From: Porpolomopsis calyptriformis
Taxonomy: Eukaryota > Basidiomycota > Agaricomycetes > Agaricales > Hygrophoraceae
Reading direction: 5' to 3'
Assembly (NCBI GenBank): GCA_951640195.1
Contig: OX621164.1
Coordinates: 3,081,098-3,145,097 of the forward strand
Length of the DNA: 64,000 nucleotides
Below the pieces are notes generated by a model that made no database searches, had not been told where the DNA came from, and saw only the letters and a list, made by a program, of their open reading frames with translations. Position numbers and translations under genes: made by a program. The number at the start of each line of letters is the position of its first letter. The stretch's first letter is position 1. This document shows positions 24,805-37,248 of the stretch, in pieces.

Positions 24805-27800
24805 TCACGGCGGTGGGGGGCCATAATTGCCCGGTGGAGGGGGGGCAGCGCCCGGTGGAAGATTGTATGTCGAGCCGGGCCGTGAGTAACGATTCTGGGG
24901 TGGGACTTGTGATGTTGGTCGTCTACTTGATGGTCTCGACACCCGACGGACGCCCTCTGGTCCAGGCACAGGCCCACTGTCGGTCAGACGTACGCCTCGT
25001 GCAGTCCCTCTCATGGCAGTTGGAGTGGATGGAAGTTCCTCCCCTTCAACAGGATAAGATACTGGTTCGTCGTAGGGTAGCGAGCCACGGAAAGGATTGT
25101 ACGGTTCCGGATGGTATTGGCTAGAGCCCGGGCTATTCCGATAGTTCGTCAACGTGATACCGGAGGATCTGGGAGACTGTGGATCATATGGGAAAGGGGA
25201 TCTCGGTGGTGGTGGTGGCGGTGGTGGCGAGGAGGATGCCATGGATTCTTGAGACTCCGTCGTCATTTGTTCTATCGACTGCGAGGTTGGTATCAACTTC
25301 AGGCGTGATCCAGAACCCATATCTGATGGCATGTATGCTTCTTCGCTAGAACGCAGCGGTTCACCCACGACGGTAGCGGTTGATGACGTCAGTCTGTTCA
25401 CCGCTTGCGGGGCGGCGGCCAGTGGGGCCGGTAACATCAATAAGGCATTGCTGTCATGACGCGGACGCTGAACCCCGTAAAGAGCTGAGTCAAGGGTGTT
25501 GACATCGAATCCACCGGTATTAGCGTTGGTGTATGTTCCCGAGTCGGACGCCAAAGAGTAACGATTGCTGTCAATCCTCGCAGTTGAGCAAAATCAAACA
25601 TGACGATAATGAGGAATTCTTGCCTTCTCTCATAAGAACCTGAATCCCTTGAATGAGTCCCGCTCTTCCAGCGCCTCTCGCGTTCAAACTCTGCCCACCG
25701 CTTCATAATGATATCAGTCGAATCAAATTCTCCCTCTTTGTTTCCCTCGTTACCAGATTTGTCACCATGCGCCTGTCTCGTCTGGCCCCATGAAAAGTCG
25801 TCGAAATGCCAAAACGCGTACGCAGGCAGGACACCGTTCCAAATAGGGAGAGATAGCAGGTAGACGAGCATCCAACCAATGTACTCCAATTTTCGGGAAG
25901 TGACGACAATAAGTAGGCCTGGTAATCCAAGAACCATGGCGAGAAGGATAAGCGGGATGGTGGTGCTCGTGTGTTGAGGGAGGGTGGAATCAATAATAAG
26001 ATACAACGTGAACGTAATAGCGGCGGGTAAAACGAGTGTTCCAGCCAGCTCCATACCAACAACGAACTGCATCGAAAAGCAGAACGTTCCACACAGGTCA
26101 CGGACGAACAACAGCTCCGCAAGATTGTGTATCGTCGAATTGATCCATCGACGGCGTTGAGACAACAAGACACGGAACGTATCTGGAACGATGGTTTTGC
26201 AAACTGCTTGAGGGCAGAACATATTCTTGCGCTTAGGGAAGGTCTTGAGCATCAGCGTCGTGAGATACCGATCCTCTCCCAGGAGCAACAGATTCTTCTT
26301 GTGCAGTGTGTCGACGACGTTTTCTGAGTAGTGTTCGACGATGTCAGGGTTAGCAAGTATTGGCACCCAGTAGCCGGCATCTCCTTTCGGCGCTTTGATA
26401 CGGTACATGCTGAAGCAACCAGGAAGACAAGTGACACCGCCGAACATCGATTCGAACGCTTTTGTCATATGGTGCGAGATGTAGTATTCGAAAACTATGC
26501 AAGCATGTTCAGGCCATTTCGCCATTGACAAAGACAGGTACAATCTCGCGTACCTTGCATCATCGTGACGAATGTTTCGGCCTTGTTAGCAATCTTAGTC
26601 TCGCCACAGAGTCCCATGATCTCCTCGTCGTGGACCATACACGAAACCATCCGAGTCAGCGAATCCGGGAACACCTTGGTATCCGCATCGACACACAAAA
26701 CAAGTTCGTACCGGTCAGGACTAACACCCGTCACCCGCCAGACCGAATTGAAGAACTCGTATTCAAACGTCGTCATGCGCTCGTCAAACATGACTTTTTG
26801 CAAGAAGGCCATGAGGACGATCTGACTGTCACGCTTCCCTCGATTTCCCGGCTTGGGATCGGTCACCTCGAGAGGATTACCGCATTTCGCGACAAGAACA
26901 ACGGGTACACGTTGTTGCTTGGAGCGTTCTGTCGTAGCATCGTCGTAAGCATAGAACCCAGCGTAAACCTTGGCCATATTGTGTCGTTTGTGTCCGTCTG
27001 CGATCGCGACATACGAGTGCGGCTCGACATCTTGGGGTGGGATAATGAAATCCCTCATCATGGTCAAACAGATCTCAGGCGTCGTCAATTGATTCCCGGC
27101 ACCCTTGACCACTCCGTCCGCAATGACCAAGATCAATTTGTGACTGTTGGGATAATCGGTAGTTGCCAATGCGTCCAAAGTCGTCCGTAGACCTTCGACT
27201 GATTCCGAGTACGCAGTCACGAGACATATCGTGTGAGCAAGGGGGAAATTGAAGGGTTCGTAATCTGGTGGTGGTTGTGGAACGACGTTGTGAAGAGGGA
27301 ACGGGCAGGGACTGTCGAGAAACATCCCTCGAGAATGATTGTCGTTGAACAAGATGTTCCGCGACTGGCGAGAATAGTCCGGCGTGACCTTGCCTCCCTT
27401 TGCAGATGGTGCATACATAGTTGTTCTTCTATCAGCATTGGAAGCCCCCATCCCATAAGTAGTGAGTGGCCTTTGGTTCCCGCCCTTCAAGTTATCGTTC
27501 GGGGTAAACCTCGAATAAGAGGGCAAGAACGTCTTCCTCTTTTCCTTTCCGCTCAACCCGTTCTTGCCCACGTTCGGACGATATTGACTGGGTGCCGGGC
27601 GGTAGATATCATTCGTCCAGTTCTCGATCTCGGCCGAACGCTGTTTCCGTTGCTCGTACGTCTCCTGAGAGAAATTGCCGAGTTTCCAAGAGAAGAACCA
27701 TTGGAACATGACAGCCATCACGAAGCGGATGGCGACGACGCCGACGATGAAGACGAGGGAGAGCCAGAGTACGACCTGTGATGCGACACAACCGATACTG

Positions 27801-29432
27801 TTCGTGTCGATGAAACCGACGGTGACGATGTCCTCAAGACAATGTCCGAGACCGTGCTCATTTGTCCGGAGCAAATTCATGGTGATGTCCTTGCCGTTAT
27901 AAGTTCCGTCTGCCTTCATCATTGCATCAAAGATAGGAGGATAATTAACTTGAGCCCTGCTGAGCCATTGTAGGAGATTGAGGTCTAGCACCGATCTGCA
28001 TGGCAACAAGTTTAACGCTGAGGAGAAATTTCCAATGATGTAAATGACACTGACGATCCGAACACGGCAAGATTACGATTGGGGTTACTGACGTCCTCCC
28101 AAGTGTAATAAACTTGGCCTCGCTCCAACGGGCCCAGTAAGGCGTGTGTGGCGACACCGACATGGCAATTTGTAGCGTCCTCGTATGAGGACAGGTTGAC
28201 TCCACTTGTGCCAAACTGGTTATATATATTGCAAGGGAAATACCAATCTAGTGTGTTCCCTCTGCCGGAAATGTCGGAAGTGGGAGATTTGGAGATGAGT
28301 CCGAGACAGTGTTGGTTAACTTTTTGGAAGAGGAAAGAAGCATCGTTGCCGGCGAGGTTCCACCCGCCCTCGAGCAGAGGGTTTGTCTGGCCATTGAATG
28401 TAGTGCCCGTCCTGGGATGTTTGAAGCGAGAAAAGTCGTAGTCGAAGCCATGTATGATGACGGACGAGTTACCGATCTGGCCGGCGTGAAAACGATTAGG
28501 CGGCTTGCCGCAAACGCTCACGTTGAACCCGAAAGTGAGAAAGGCAACACCGGCGACAAGGACGAGGATGATGCTGATGAGACCCATCTTTTCTCGCCAC
28601 GCTCGCTGTTGCTCGGGACTTCGGATGCCTATGGTAGAGATTAGGGATAAAGAGAGGGTGTGAACGGGCGACATACCACATGATTTGAAGAGAAAGCCAG
28701 GGACATAAAAGGTGAGGAGGTAGCAGTATGTCATCCAGGGACCTTTCGGGCCAGGGGCGATGTCGCCCAAGCAGCCTGATTTCCGCTTGGCTTCTGGTGG
28801 GGGATTGGGCGTGGTTGGGGTGACCGTAGACGGCTGCCGCCGGGGGCGTCGGATCGTCGTACGCTTGAAAAGGGCGAGGCCAGACTCGTGGACGTCCTCT
28901 TCACGACCGAGGAGAGACCGTCCCCGACGGAGAGGTTCTCGTTGGGGGTAATTCCCGGTTGCTGAAAACGAGGCGGTATGAACAGTGGTTTCGGTGGCCG
29001 AAAGAAGATTAAGTACGCACTGGATGGGAGGACGCCTACCCTTCCGGGGCCCTCGTTCTCTAAATTAGCGACATGGGTGCGGTAGTGCCACTGGCGATGA
29101 CCAGGCTCAATCTTCTCGCGATCAGGTCGAACGAGGCTTTTTTTCCTCAGTATTTTCGACGGGTCGGTGAAGTCGGCGCCCTCGAGGTCGGCGTTCACGT
29201 ACGGAGACTTGGTAGTACGTTGACGGTTGGGATCAAAGGTGCTGCCGTGGCGGTCGCCAAGCTCGACGTTCTGGAATGAGACACCTCTCGTGGGCTCTGT
29301 TGTCTGGGGGTAGAGTGCTTGCGGACGAGAAGGGTAGGATTGAGGGTCTATGTACGGTGGAGCCGGTTGCTGGGATGACGGAGGCTGGCCAGGACGAGCG
29401 GCTCGTGGCGGCCGTCTGTCACGATTGTCCAT
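24805..29432 (-). CDS. class IV chitin synthase
   Basis: Six exons (29021-29432, 28677-28961, 28055-28628, 26554-27995, 25624-26494, 24805-25567) give 1448 residues. Layout: Pro-rich N-terminus; TM pair ([20 protein letters not shown], and [19 protein letters not shown]); extracellular cytochrome-b5-like region ending [16 protein letters not shown]; then the GT2 catalytic domain with the donor site ([20 protein letters not shown]), [16 protein letters not shown], acceptor-site loop, [11 protein letters not shown] and the product-site [14 protein letters not shown]-terminal TM bundle and a Pro/Ser-rich cytosolic tail follow. The domain order fits class IV (Chs3-like) enzymes, which make cell-wall chitin from UDP-GlcNAc at the plasma membrane. 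No myosin motor is present. The last intron (25568-25623) has a GC donor (AG|GCAAG), which restores the frame into the family-like SYERSNRYS. Confidence 0.9.
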
Positions 29433-29688
29433 AACGACGGTGGGCTGAGTGAGTTGTCTGTGCACCGTCTATGGTAAGTGGTGCAGAAAACAAGAAAAGA
29501 AGGGAGGGTATGGTGATGGAACGGTGGAGGGTGGTGCCGGGCCAGGAATGCTTTCACCCAAATTGGCAACCGGTTTGAGTTTTGCTGACTGGTTTTTTTG
29601 ACGGTTTTTTTCGAGGCACAGCGAGGTGAACGTGCGTATACAATCAATTTTATCTACAGTAAGTAGAATGGGATGCCGTCCCTCCGTG

Positions 29689-29990
29689 TTACATGGGTTT
29701 AGAAGGCAGCTGTGTTAAGAGCACCCCGTATCGCTTCTTGATAGTCACTCGGTGTCGCGAGAACTTATCGTCAGGTGAGAAGCGAGCTATTGAAATCAAT
29801 ATCGTGTTTTTATCACGAAAAATGAAAGAATCGGATACGTACCAGGATGAGCAGACTTGGTTATCCTTCCGGACTCGGTCGTCTTCTATCAGAAAATGAA
29901 CTGAGCATGGTCCCTCAACTTTCGGTAGCAACCAACCTTGAGTGTGTAGATCCTCCTCCCAGCCTCATCGACTGTGTACATAAGATGCAT
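29689..29990 (-). CDS. NOP10: H/ACA snoRNP subunit NOP10
   Basis: Three small exons (29937-29990, 29843-29885, 29689-29786) encode about 64 residues. The start [18 protein letters not shown], the central ITKSAHPA and the end [20 protein letters not shown] match the strongly conserved NOP10 sequence. NOP10 is the small zinc-less eukaryotic scaffold of H/ACA ribonucleoproteins. It binds Cbf5/dyskerin for rRNA pseudouridylation in the nucleolus. Splice sites were chosen to keep the conserved frame: donor after TLK, acceptor GATAG, and a second intron splitting the Ala codon of HPA. Length and ends are normal for the family. Confidence 0.93.
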
Positions 29991-30108
29991 GACTGAAATA
30001 CCACGGCAATTACCGTCGAGGGATGCTGTTGTTACAATTGAATGACAATTACAGTGCCTCTAAAAAAAAATATTATCGTTCATATTTTACTTGTTAGACC
30101 AGGACAGT

Positions 30109-33100
30109 TCACAGCCCACTCGTAGCCTTCCAGCTCGACGGTGGGTTCCCGTTTTTTCCTGGCCCATTTCGCCCCGGTGAACCGATCACACTCGCCGGAA
30201 CACTCGACGTCCTCATCCTCCCACCTCCTCTCCCCCTTCCATTAGCTCCCCCAGATGGTGGCAGCGGTGGGACTACCGGCCTCCCTCCGCGGCCTCGGTC
30301 ATTCGATGGCCCAAACGCTTCTCCATACACACTTTTCGACGAACTCCACCCTGCATCCCCACCCACACTCCACCCACTAGCATACTCGCTCTGCGCCCCA
30401 CTAAATCCCCCGTGAACGGACCGTGGTCCCCCAGAGAACATCGGGCCTGACCCCCATCCCTGACTCATCCCCATCCCCATCCCCATCCCGAACCCCGCCG
30501 GCGAGGCCATACCACCATACACACTTCCCCCTCCAAACCCTACGCTCGACCCCCGCTCCCACTCTTCCCCTGCAGCTGCAAGTGCCTGCTGTGCTACCGC
30601 CATCTGGTACGCTTGCTTTGCAACCATCATCGCTTGTTGATGTGCCGCGAAAAAGTTTGGGTCCGTCGGCGGCATCATGAACTGCGCAGGAGACAGCATA
30701 GGCGGTGTCGGTCCCTGCTGTGACCAAGCTGGCCCATTCCATCCAACAGACGGTCCGTACCCCATCGGCCCCGACATCGGCGACGGTCCACCCATCCCCA
30801 TGTTCATCATGCTCATTCGACCGCTCATGGCCGAAGGAATCGAATGCTTTTCGTCCTCGTCCTCGTCCTCGATGATAGGACCAGGCCCATTGATGACATT
30901 TCCAAGCTATCCACGTCGATTAAGGAAAAATAGTAAACAAGACGTGGGGGATTCATACCTCGATCGCAGCCTTCGCTTCGCTCCTCCTCCTTTCCCTCCT
31001 CCTCATCTCGCTCAACCCAGGACTCTCGTTTGATCGTCTCTCCCTCTCCTTCTCCATGTCTTCTTCGAAATTTAGGCTCGGTCTCTTCACATGCCCCCCT
31101 CGCCCTTTTTCTTTGCCCACACCGAGCCCACTAACTCCACTCCCCCACCCCACATTCCTACCCGCACCCACTCCTTTTCCTGGAGACAAATCACTACCAT
31201 CCTTGGGCGTCAACGGAATCCGTCCACTGCTCGAATCCCCTGTTGAACTCGCGGGACTATCCCTTCTCCCACCTTCGACTGCAAATGGTTTCGTCGGCAT
31301 GAGGAAAGCAGGCTTCGTTCCACTCGTACTTGTACTCCCCAGTGACGTCAATGTGGTGCTCCTTGGCCTTACTGTGCCCGCATTCGTGTTCCTCGTAATT
31401 CCAGAAGCCTGCTCCCGATCACTAGAGAACGTGATAGGCGCGATAGCGTTGGGAGAAAGGGTACCAGTCGACAAAGGAACGAGGGTGGTGCTTCTCGGAC
31501 GTTGTTGGGACGGGGAACTCGGTGTGGGGTCGGCGGACGGTGACTTCGGACGAGGATGTTGGGGACGCGAAGTAACACTAAAAGATGAGGGTGGAACACG
31601 CTGCCGGATGGGTGTAGGGATAATGCGGTCTTCTCCCCCCTTTTCTTTACCCTCCTTTACGTCCTCGCTGACACTTCTCGCCACCCACCCAGCATCAACC
31701 TCGGTGACCCAATCCCGAGAATCACGCGACCCTTCACTTGAAATACGGCGTTCGTGTCCCAATTTGGGAGGGCCGGCACGCCCATCCGTCGACCTACCGT
31801 TTCCATCCTCCTTTACGGCAACCGCGTCCTGCTTCGTAGGACTTTGGACCACTCTGGCAAGCCGCTCTTGCAAAGTCGTGCCAAAAGTCACTGATTCTCC
31901 AGATCCCTTGTTGATAGGAGGGGTCGCAGAGTCTACTTGGTGATTGCTCCTACGGCCGGTAGGTAACGATATCGAATTGACTGGTGACAAGAATTTGAGA
32001 GGTCTCCCATCCCCACTCCCACTCGCGGATGAAGGCGATGTAAGACTGTTGATGTCAATGAGAGGTTTGCGAGGTTTGGTGCTTGAGCTTGCGTGCGAGA
32101 TGTCGCTTCCAGGACGTCGGGGGGACATGAGCGTGGCAAGAGGAGCGTCGTCTTCGTCTGAAGAATTGGGTGACGAAGGAGAAGAAGGAATCAAAAGAGT
32201 GTTGGAATACGAGCGCGAGTGGGTGTGTGAATGTTTGGTTTGTGATGGTCCTGCGATGTGGTGGTTAGAATCGCGAAAATTTTATGACGGACGTTTTGAG
32301 GACGGAGATAACAAGGGAAAACCGATGAGTATATATCATAAACACACCTTTGACATTCATATTGGCAACGAAGCTAGCTCTTTTCGCATCCTCATCCCGC
32401 ACGAGTGCACTGGTACTGAGGCTAGCCCGCGGTCTCGTCCCACCGTTTCCGTAGACACTTAGGCTGGACTGAGAACGCGGTGGCGTCTGGATCCTCTGGT
32501 CCGGAACATCAAGAGCGTACGCTGACAAAGCTCTTGTACCAGGTGAAGGGGGAGAGAACACGGCTGCTGGGCGTGGAGTGTAGCCATGGCCAATCTCGGA
32601 ATGAGCTTTAACTTTTACTCTTTCTCGTTCCTTGCCTTTATTGACACTTTTAACGGGTCGATCATCCGTATCAGCGGACTCTTCCTCTTCCTCGTCGTCG
32701 TCGTCGGATGTCTCTACATAACCTGATCCAGAGCCACGGTAGGTTGAGACGGTTGCAGCCGAGAGCCGAGGGGCACTCGACAATGTAGCCGTCGACCGTC
32801 TGGCAGCCTGTCCGGGGGCAGGTGTCGGTACAACATTGATATAACGCGCATGTAACTCGGGTGTAGAACGAGGGGTGCTGTGATTCGGCGAAGAGAGATC
32901 GACTCGTGAAGAACTATACGGATCGAGTTCTCTGGGACTTGGCACAGGAGAGTCAGCTGTGCTACGCCTCAATTGTGCCTCACGAAAAGCTGCGACGCTA
33001 ATACGCTGACTTGCATCGCTGGCGTTACTTCCGCCGCGTGAACGTACGGCGGGAATCGTTGGCAGGGGCATAGGAGGTGAGGGTGCGCGAATATGCCGAA

Positions 33101-33794
33101 AGGATTTGAGATTGAAGGAAGATGGAGTATTAGAAGCTGGCGGAGTTGCAGGTGAAGGCAGAGATTCCGCAGTTTGATTTTCATCTTGGTTTGTTTTTGC
33201 GCGTGTTTTTTGGGAGGGTTTGGACCAAGAGAAGAAGCCACGAGTACGGCTATCTTGTTTGGGTGGTTTTGGATGTTCAGGCATGGAATGCAGAGGGGGG
33301 GAAGTATCGGATGCAGCGGAAGAGAATGAGTGATAACGCAGGGAAGCAGCGTCGTTTGGAAGGGAGCGGGTAGAAAGAGCACCATTGGCATAGGCTACGA
33401 ATATAGCGGATCTGGAGGGTGGGGGGTTGCGGATAGGGCGGCTGTCGAGGTCAGCGAGATCAGGACCGGTGGTTGTGCGGGAAGTATAGGATGATGAAGG
33501 GAGGATAGAATGGGTGGATGTGGGTGAAATGGGGGGGTCAGAAAGCTCGGACCGTTTGCGGCGGAAAGGGAGGTGGAGTTTGCTGGAGGATGAAGCTATG
33601 GTGGAGGAAACGGAGTCATTTTTGTGAGTGGGAAACAGGGCATTTCCGTTTGGACTTGAGGGCGTATTAAGGGCATTTGGAAGGACGTATTCGGCGGTAG
33701 GAGAATGACCGAGCGATGAAGTGTCGTCTGTGGACGCTGGTGAGAGTGTATTTGGGTGCTTTTTATTTCTGGAAAACAGTGAAAGGAGAGGCAT
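30109..33794 (-). CDS. long disordered Ser/Pro/Gly-rich protein
   Basis: Three exons (32348-33794, 30959-32250, 30109-30906) join in phase to 1178 residues. The first intron shows a clear TTCTAAC branch site. The protein is low-complexity throughout: Ser/Pro/Thr-rich N-terminal 450 residues with an acidic run (SDDDDEEEEESAD), a middle part with a charged helix rich in Glu/Arg (EKERERRSNESPGLSEMRRR), and a Met/Gly-rich C-terminal third with GMGMGMGMS and RGRGG patches. No folded domain is recognised. It could be a scaffold, RNA-associated or cytoskeletal regulator, but nothing in the sequence decides this. It shares a ~310-bp divergent promoter with the Sec14 gene. Confidence 0.7.
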
Positions 33795-34103
33795 GAATGT
33801 AACTGCGCTGCTAAATTAGAGAAAAGGGTAGAATTTGGATCTGAACAAACCGAGGAACGGTGGAGAGCAAGTATGATTGGAACGAAGGTGGCAAAGTAGG
33901 AGGCCGACGACATGCCCCCCCTCTTATTTGTATTTATTTGTTCTTCAATCTAATCTGGGTAAGGTTAGCTCGGCATATTCGATCTCCGACTCGGCAGGAC
34001 CAGGCACAGATCAGATCACTACATGCTGTTGCTTACGAGCACTCGGTATGTAATTTACTCAGCAGGCAGCAAAAGAAACGTATGCGTCTTCTCTTTGCGA
34101 TAC

Positions 34104-35354
34104 ATGTCCAACTCTCACCGCATTTTCACTTCTCCAGTCCAAGGGACCGAAGTTAAGCCAGTCTATCAATACTCAAATGAACAGCAGTCAATGATCGATG
34201 TCCTACGTGACGTGTGTATCTTACCTCTGATCTCCATCAAATTGCGACCTTGTACCTAGTTTGCAGACAGCATCTCACTACCGCCGACAGACGTATACCA
34301 TCCTTGGGAATCCAGATGGTTAAACAAATCTGATACCATTCCACGTTACCTGCGGGCCGCGAAATGGCGTCCTGATGATGCCCAGAAACGGCTAAAGGCG
34401 ACCATAGAGTGGAGGAGAGAATACAAGCCGGACTTGATTCCTCCCGACGACGTGAAAATCGAGAGCGAGACTGGAAAAATGTCCGTCTTCGTCCACCTCT
34501 CCCCGCTCCTTCCTGACAGAACGTGTTGTAAGAATCATCAACGGATTCGATAACGATGGCAGACCCATATTATACATGCGTCCCGGCCGCGAGAACACAG
34601 AGACGAGCCCTCGACAAGTTCGCTACTTAGTTTGGTGTCTGTACGTATCTCACCTCACGCAGACCGTCGCCGATCTCACCTTTGATCAGCGAACGTGCAA
34701 AGGACTTGATGCCCCCTGGCCAAGAGTCGCTCAGCATCATAGTCGATTATAGAAGCACGACCCTACGCACGAACCCCTCGATATCAGTCGCTCGCAAGGT
34801 TGGTGTCAGTCTTCGTGTGTCATCCCCATTGTTACCAATGGCTATTTGGCAGGTACTCCACATTCTCCAGCAACATTATGTCGAAACCCTCGGCCGAGCA
34901 CTCGTGGTTAATCTTCCTATCCTCCTCAACTTTTTTTACAAAGGGATCTCACCTTTCCTAGACCCTGTCACAAGAGACAAGGTCCTACCACTCACCTCTC
35001 CCGTCCTCTCCATCGTTGATTTTTGTTTTCCCTCCAAAAAACCAGATGCGTTTCAATCCAGACCTCACAGAACTTGTCCCTGCCGCCCAGCTCGACGCAG
35101 ACTTTGGCGGAGAGCATGCCTACGAATTTGAACCTGAAAGCTATTGGGCACAGATCACATCGTGCGTGCTTTATTCTGCATTCACCCTTTTGAGGCTAAG
35201 AATCGGGTTTTACAGAGCCTGTGGGATCGCGCCTGATGGTACGCGAGTAGAACGACCGCAGAGTGTTACTACGGCCTCTGGAGCGACCTCAGTGAACACT
35301 CAGAGCACTACCACAACATTTTGCGAAGACACCACACCTGATGTTCCCAAGTAG
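34104..35354 (+). CDS. Sec14-like CRAL-TRIO lipid-transfer protein
   Basis: Seven exons (34104-34211, 34260-34480, 34533-34640, 34690-34798, 34853-34981, 35046-35161, 35216-35354) give 309 residues. The CRAL-TRIO N-terminal helices are visible (RYLRAAKWRPDDAQKRLKA, TIEWRREYKPDLI), then the lipid-binding lobe: NGFDNDGRPILYMRPGREN, ESLSIIVDYRSTT, HYVETLGRALVVNLPILLN and FLDPVTRDKMRFNPDL. Such proteins exchange phosphatidylinositol and phosphatidylcholine or other lipids between membranes. The intron at 34481-34532 skips an earlier AG to keep the frame. The last exon and its 3' flank are the left edge of a segmental duplication. A dead copy lies at 43445-43582. Confidence 0.88.
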
Positions 35355-35753
35355 GATCCAAATTCTTCGAACCGCACACTGCCGGATAGAGCGTGTGCGA
35401 TGTACTAATATAGAGTTTGGGAGATCACCGGCGCTTCCATTATCAGATAGAGAAACGTTTTGTATGGAGTCAATAAACTGTTAGCAGTGTGGGAGATCGG
35501 GCCGATCGCATAGAGCGCCAGGGTTATACAAATGCCGACGGTGGCGTTTAATATTTATTGACAAAATGCGATGATATCAAGCTTGTACTGATCGACTGAA
35601 TTTAGACAGAATAAAGACGCCAATCCACCAATTGATTGTGGTCTCCAGGTAAACATGATGGAAAGCCCACTATTGTTGGCCACGCTTTGAGAAACTACCG
35701 ATCCTAACAAGAATCAGAATAGGATCAAATAGAAAATTCTCGTCGAATTCACC

Positions 35754-36078
35754 TCAATCGTAGACCCAGCGAAAACCTTGGGCCCAGCCGCGAGCCTCAA
35801 GGTCGCCGGCTTCAGGAGCACGGCGCTAAAGGACGGTATCAAGTTAAACGGAGAGTGTGCAAAGAAATATATTGACCATGCTTACATTGTAGGTCCAGCT
35901 GAAGCCTTCGGCCCAGCCACGGGCTTCGAGGTCCTGAGTCTCGACCACGGGGGAGCTCGTCACCATCTGCGTCAGTCGTTCAGAACATTTTCGGTTGCGG
36001 TCGTAAATAATGTGAACTTACTGTAGTGGTGGCAGCCATAGCAAGCACAAAGGTGAAGATAACATTGGTGAATATCAT
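35754..36078 (-). CDS. secreted Kex2-type repeat peptide precursor, 2-module copy (A)
   Basis: Three exons (36022-36078, 35886-35966, 35754-35825) encode 69 residues. Exon 1 is a signal-peptide core (MIFTNVIFTFVLAMAATTT). Exon 2 adds MVTSSPVVETQ followed by the module DLEARGWAEGFSWTYN. Exon 3 is one repeat: dibasic RR, then APEAGDLEARG and GWAQGFRWVYD, with TGA directly after. All introns are phase 0. Dibasic Arg-Arg suits Kex2 cleavage, and the following Ala-Pro-Glu-Ala suits Ste13-like dipeptide trimming. This is the organisation of fungal Kex2-processed repeat proteins, which include mating-factor and RiPP-type precursors. The real product is unknown. It is divergent from the secreted-protein gene at 36612. 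Confidence 0.72.
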
Positions 36079-36611
36079 CTTGATTAGCTGAGAGAGAGGC
36101 GGATTGAGTTCATTCAGAGAGGACGGTGCTGCCCTTATAGCTTTCGACAGCTTACAAATGTTTGAGCTTAAGGACACCACGCGGTGGGCGGTGACTTGGA
36201 AGTTGCTGTAAATTAAAGAAGTTGGAGCCTTGAGGGCAATACAGGCGGCCGGTAGCTGTCCCAGGGTTGTGGTATTAGCGGTAGGCAGAGCTGCGACATG
36301 TTGGAAAAGATCCACCTGGAACATGCATTGGCCGTTAGCTTCTTGTTCGCTCTCTTAGTTTGTCTTGGGGATGATCCTCGATATGATAGGCTGCAATTAA
36401 GCTTTTCAGTCTCGGATATAAAACGGGCTATATGGTTTCTAAATTGAGCAACTTCGCTGCCATGATGCGCAAGAGTTTTATGCCCGAGCTACTGGTTGCG
36501 TTGTTTCGTTGCGCATCTGTCAAGATTATCCCGTTTCAACACGGCCTCAAGGTGGTGATCATTTCTATTGGTTTAAAATCTTAGCTCTAAGGACAAAGAG
36601 TATTGTCATTG
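36079..36611. promoter_or_regulatory. divergent intergenic region, block A
   Basis: 533 bases between the start codons of the repeat-peptide gene and the secreted-protein gene. The corresponding 651-base region in block B (45102-45752) is clearly homologous with small indels, so shared regulation of the pair is plausible. No specific motif was assigned. Confidence 0.5.
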
Positions 36612-37248
36612 ATGATCGCACCTATGAAGTTCGCCTTTTTGCTGGGATCAATACTTGCCGTATGTGTGGCGGTGAGTAAATGATCTGGCTGATAACTGGC
36701 ATAGTTTACTGACGCTCGTTTAAAGAAACAAAAAATCAATCCTCACCCTCGAGTGACTCCCATTCTGACCAACATCACTGACACAGATGGGTCTCAAGTT
36801 TGGAAGTGGCCCATCAGCGACGATGAAAGTCGTCGTCTGACGGCCATGTTGGGTCAAGAATTCGACGACTTACACATAGGAGGGACATATGTGACAACTC
36901 CAATGGCCCAGTGCACCGTATGCGGGAAGGATCACGAGTTCATTGACTGGTATAGCAGGCCCGTTTCCTGCGGATGCATATGGCTGAAACCACCACAGGG
37001 TTTATACTGCCATCGAGAAGGGCTTCCACACTCCAGAATTCATTTACGATGCGCTGAAAGACAGGCGGTCGCCGAAGGAGACCAAACATGATATCTACTG
37101 CTCGAGATGTGGTCATTTGACCAACCTTCGGCGGCGCAAGGGCACACCACCCGAAGTGCCCAAGGTGAACAAGAAACTGTTGCGTGAGAATGAGAAGAAA
37201 AGCGCAGGGAATGAGATTGGAGTTGAGAGGGACATTTCGATCCTGTGA
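36612..37248 (+). CDS. small secreted protein with two CxxC pairs, copy A
   Basis: Three exons (36612-36671, 36726-36949, 36999-37248) give 177 residues. Exon 1 encodes a classic signal peptide (start MIAPMKFAFLLGSIL, then AVCVA). The mature part begins KQKINPHPRVTPILTNITDT, with CTVCGK in the middle, then DIYCSRCGHLTNLRRRK and a Lys-rich C-terminus. The two CxxCG pairs look like a zinc ribbon split by about 45 residues, which is odd for a secreted protein; disulphides are the alternative. The family is not recognised. The 49-base intron at 36950-36998 was chosen because it keeps the same frame in both copies. Confidence 0.68.

Larger units (their letters stand above)
35213..37248. repeat. 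segmental duplication, block A
   Basis: This block contains the last Sec14 exon with its 3' flank, the minus-strand repeat-peptide gene (35754-36078) and the plus-strand secreted-protein gene (36612-37248). It matches 43442-46383 in the same order and orientation. The 3' flanks after the Sec14 stop are also shared (for example the stretch around the TTGACAAA and ATCAAGCTTGTACTGATCG strings in both). The right edge ends near the secreted-protein stop, where the copies diverge. Confidence 0.85.

Noticed and set aside
31056..31943. 295-codon plus-strand open frame opposite the disordered gene
   Set aside because: Antisense shadow of a low-complexity Ser/Pro coding region. The three-exon minus-strand model joins in phase and explains the region.
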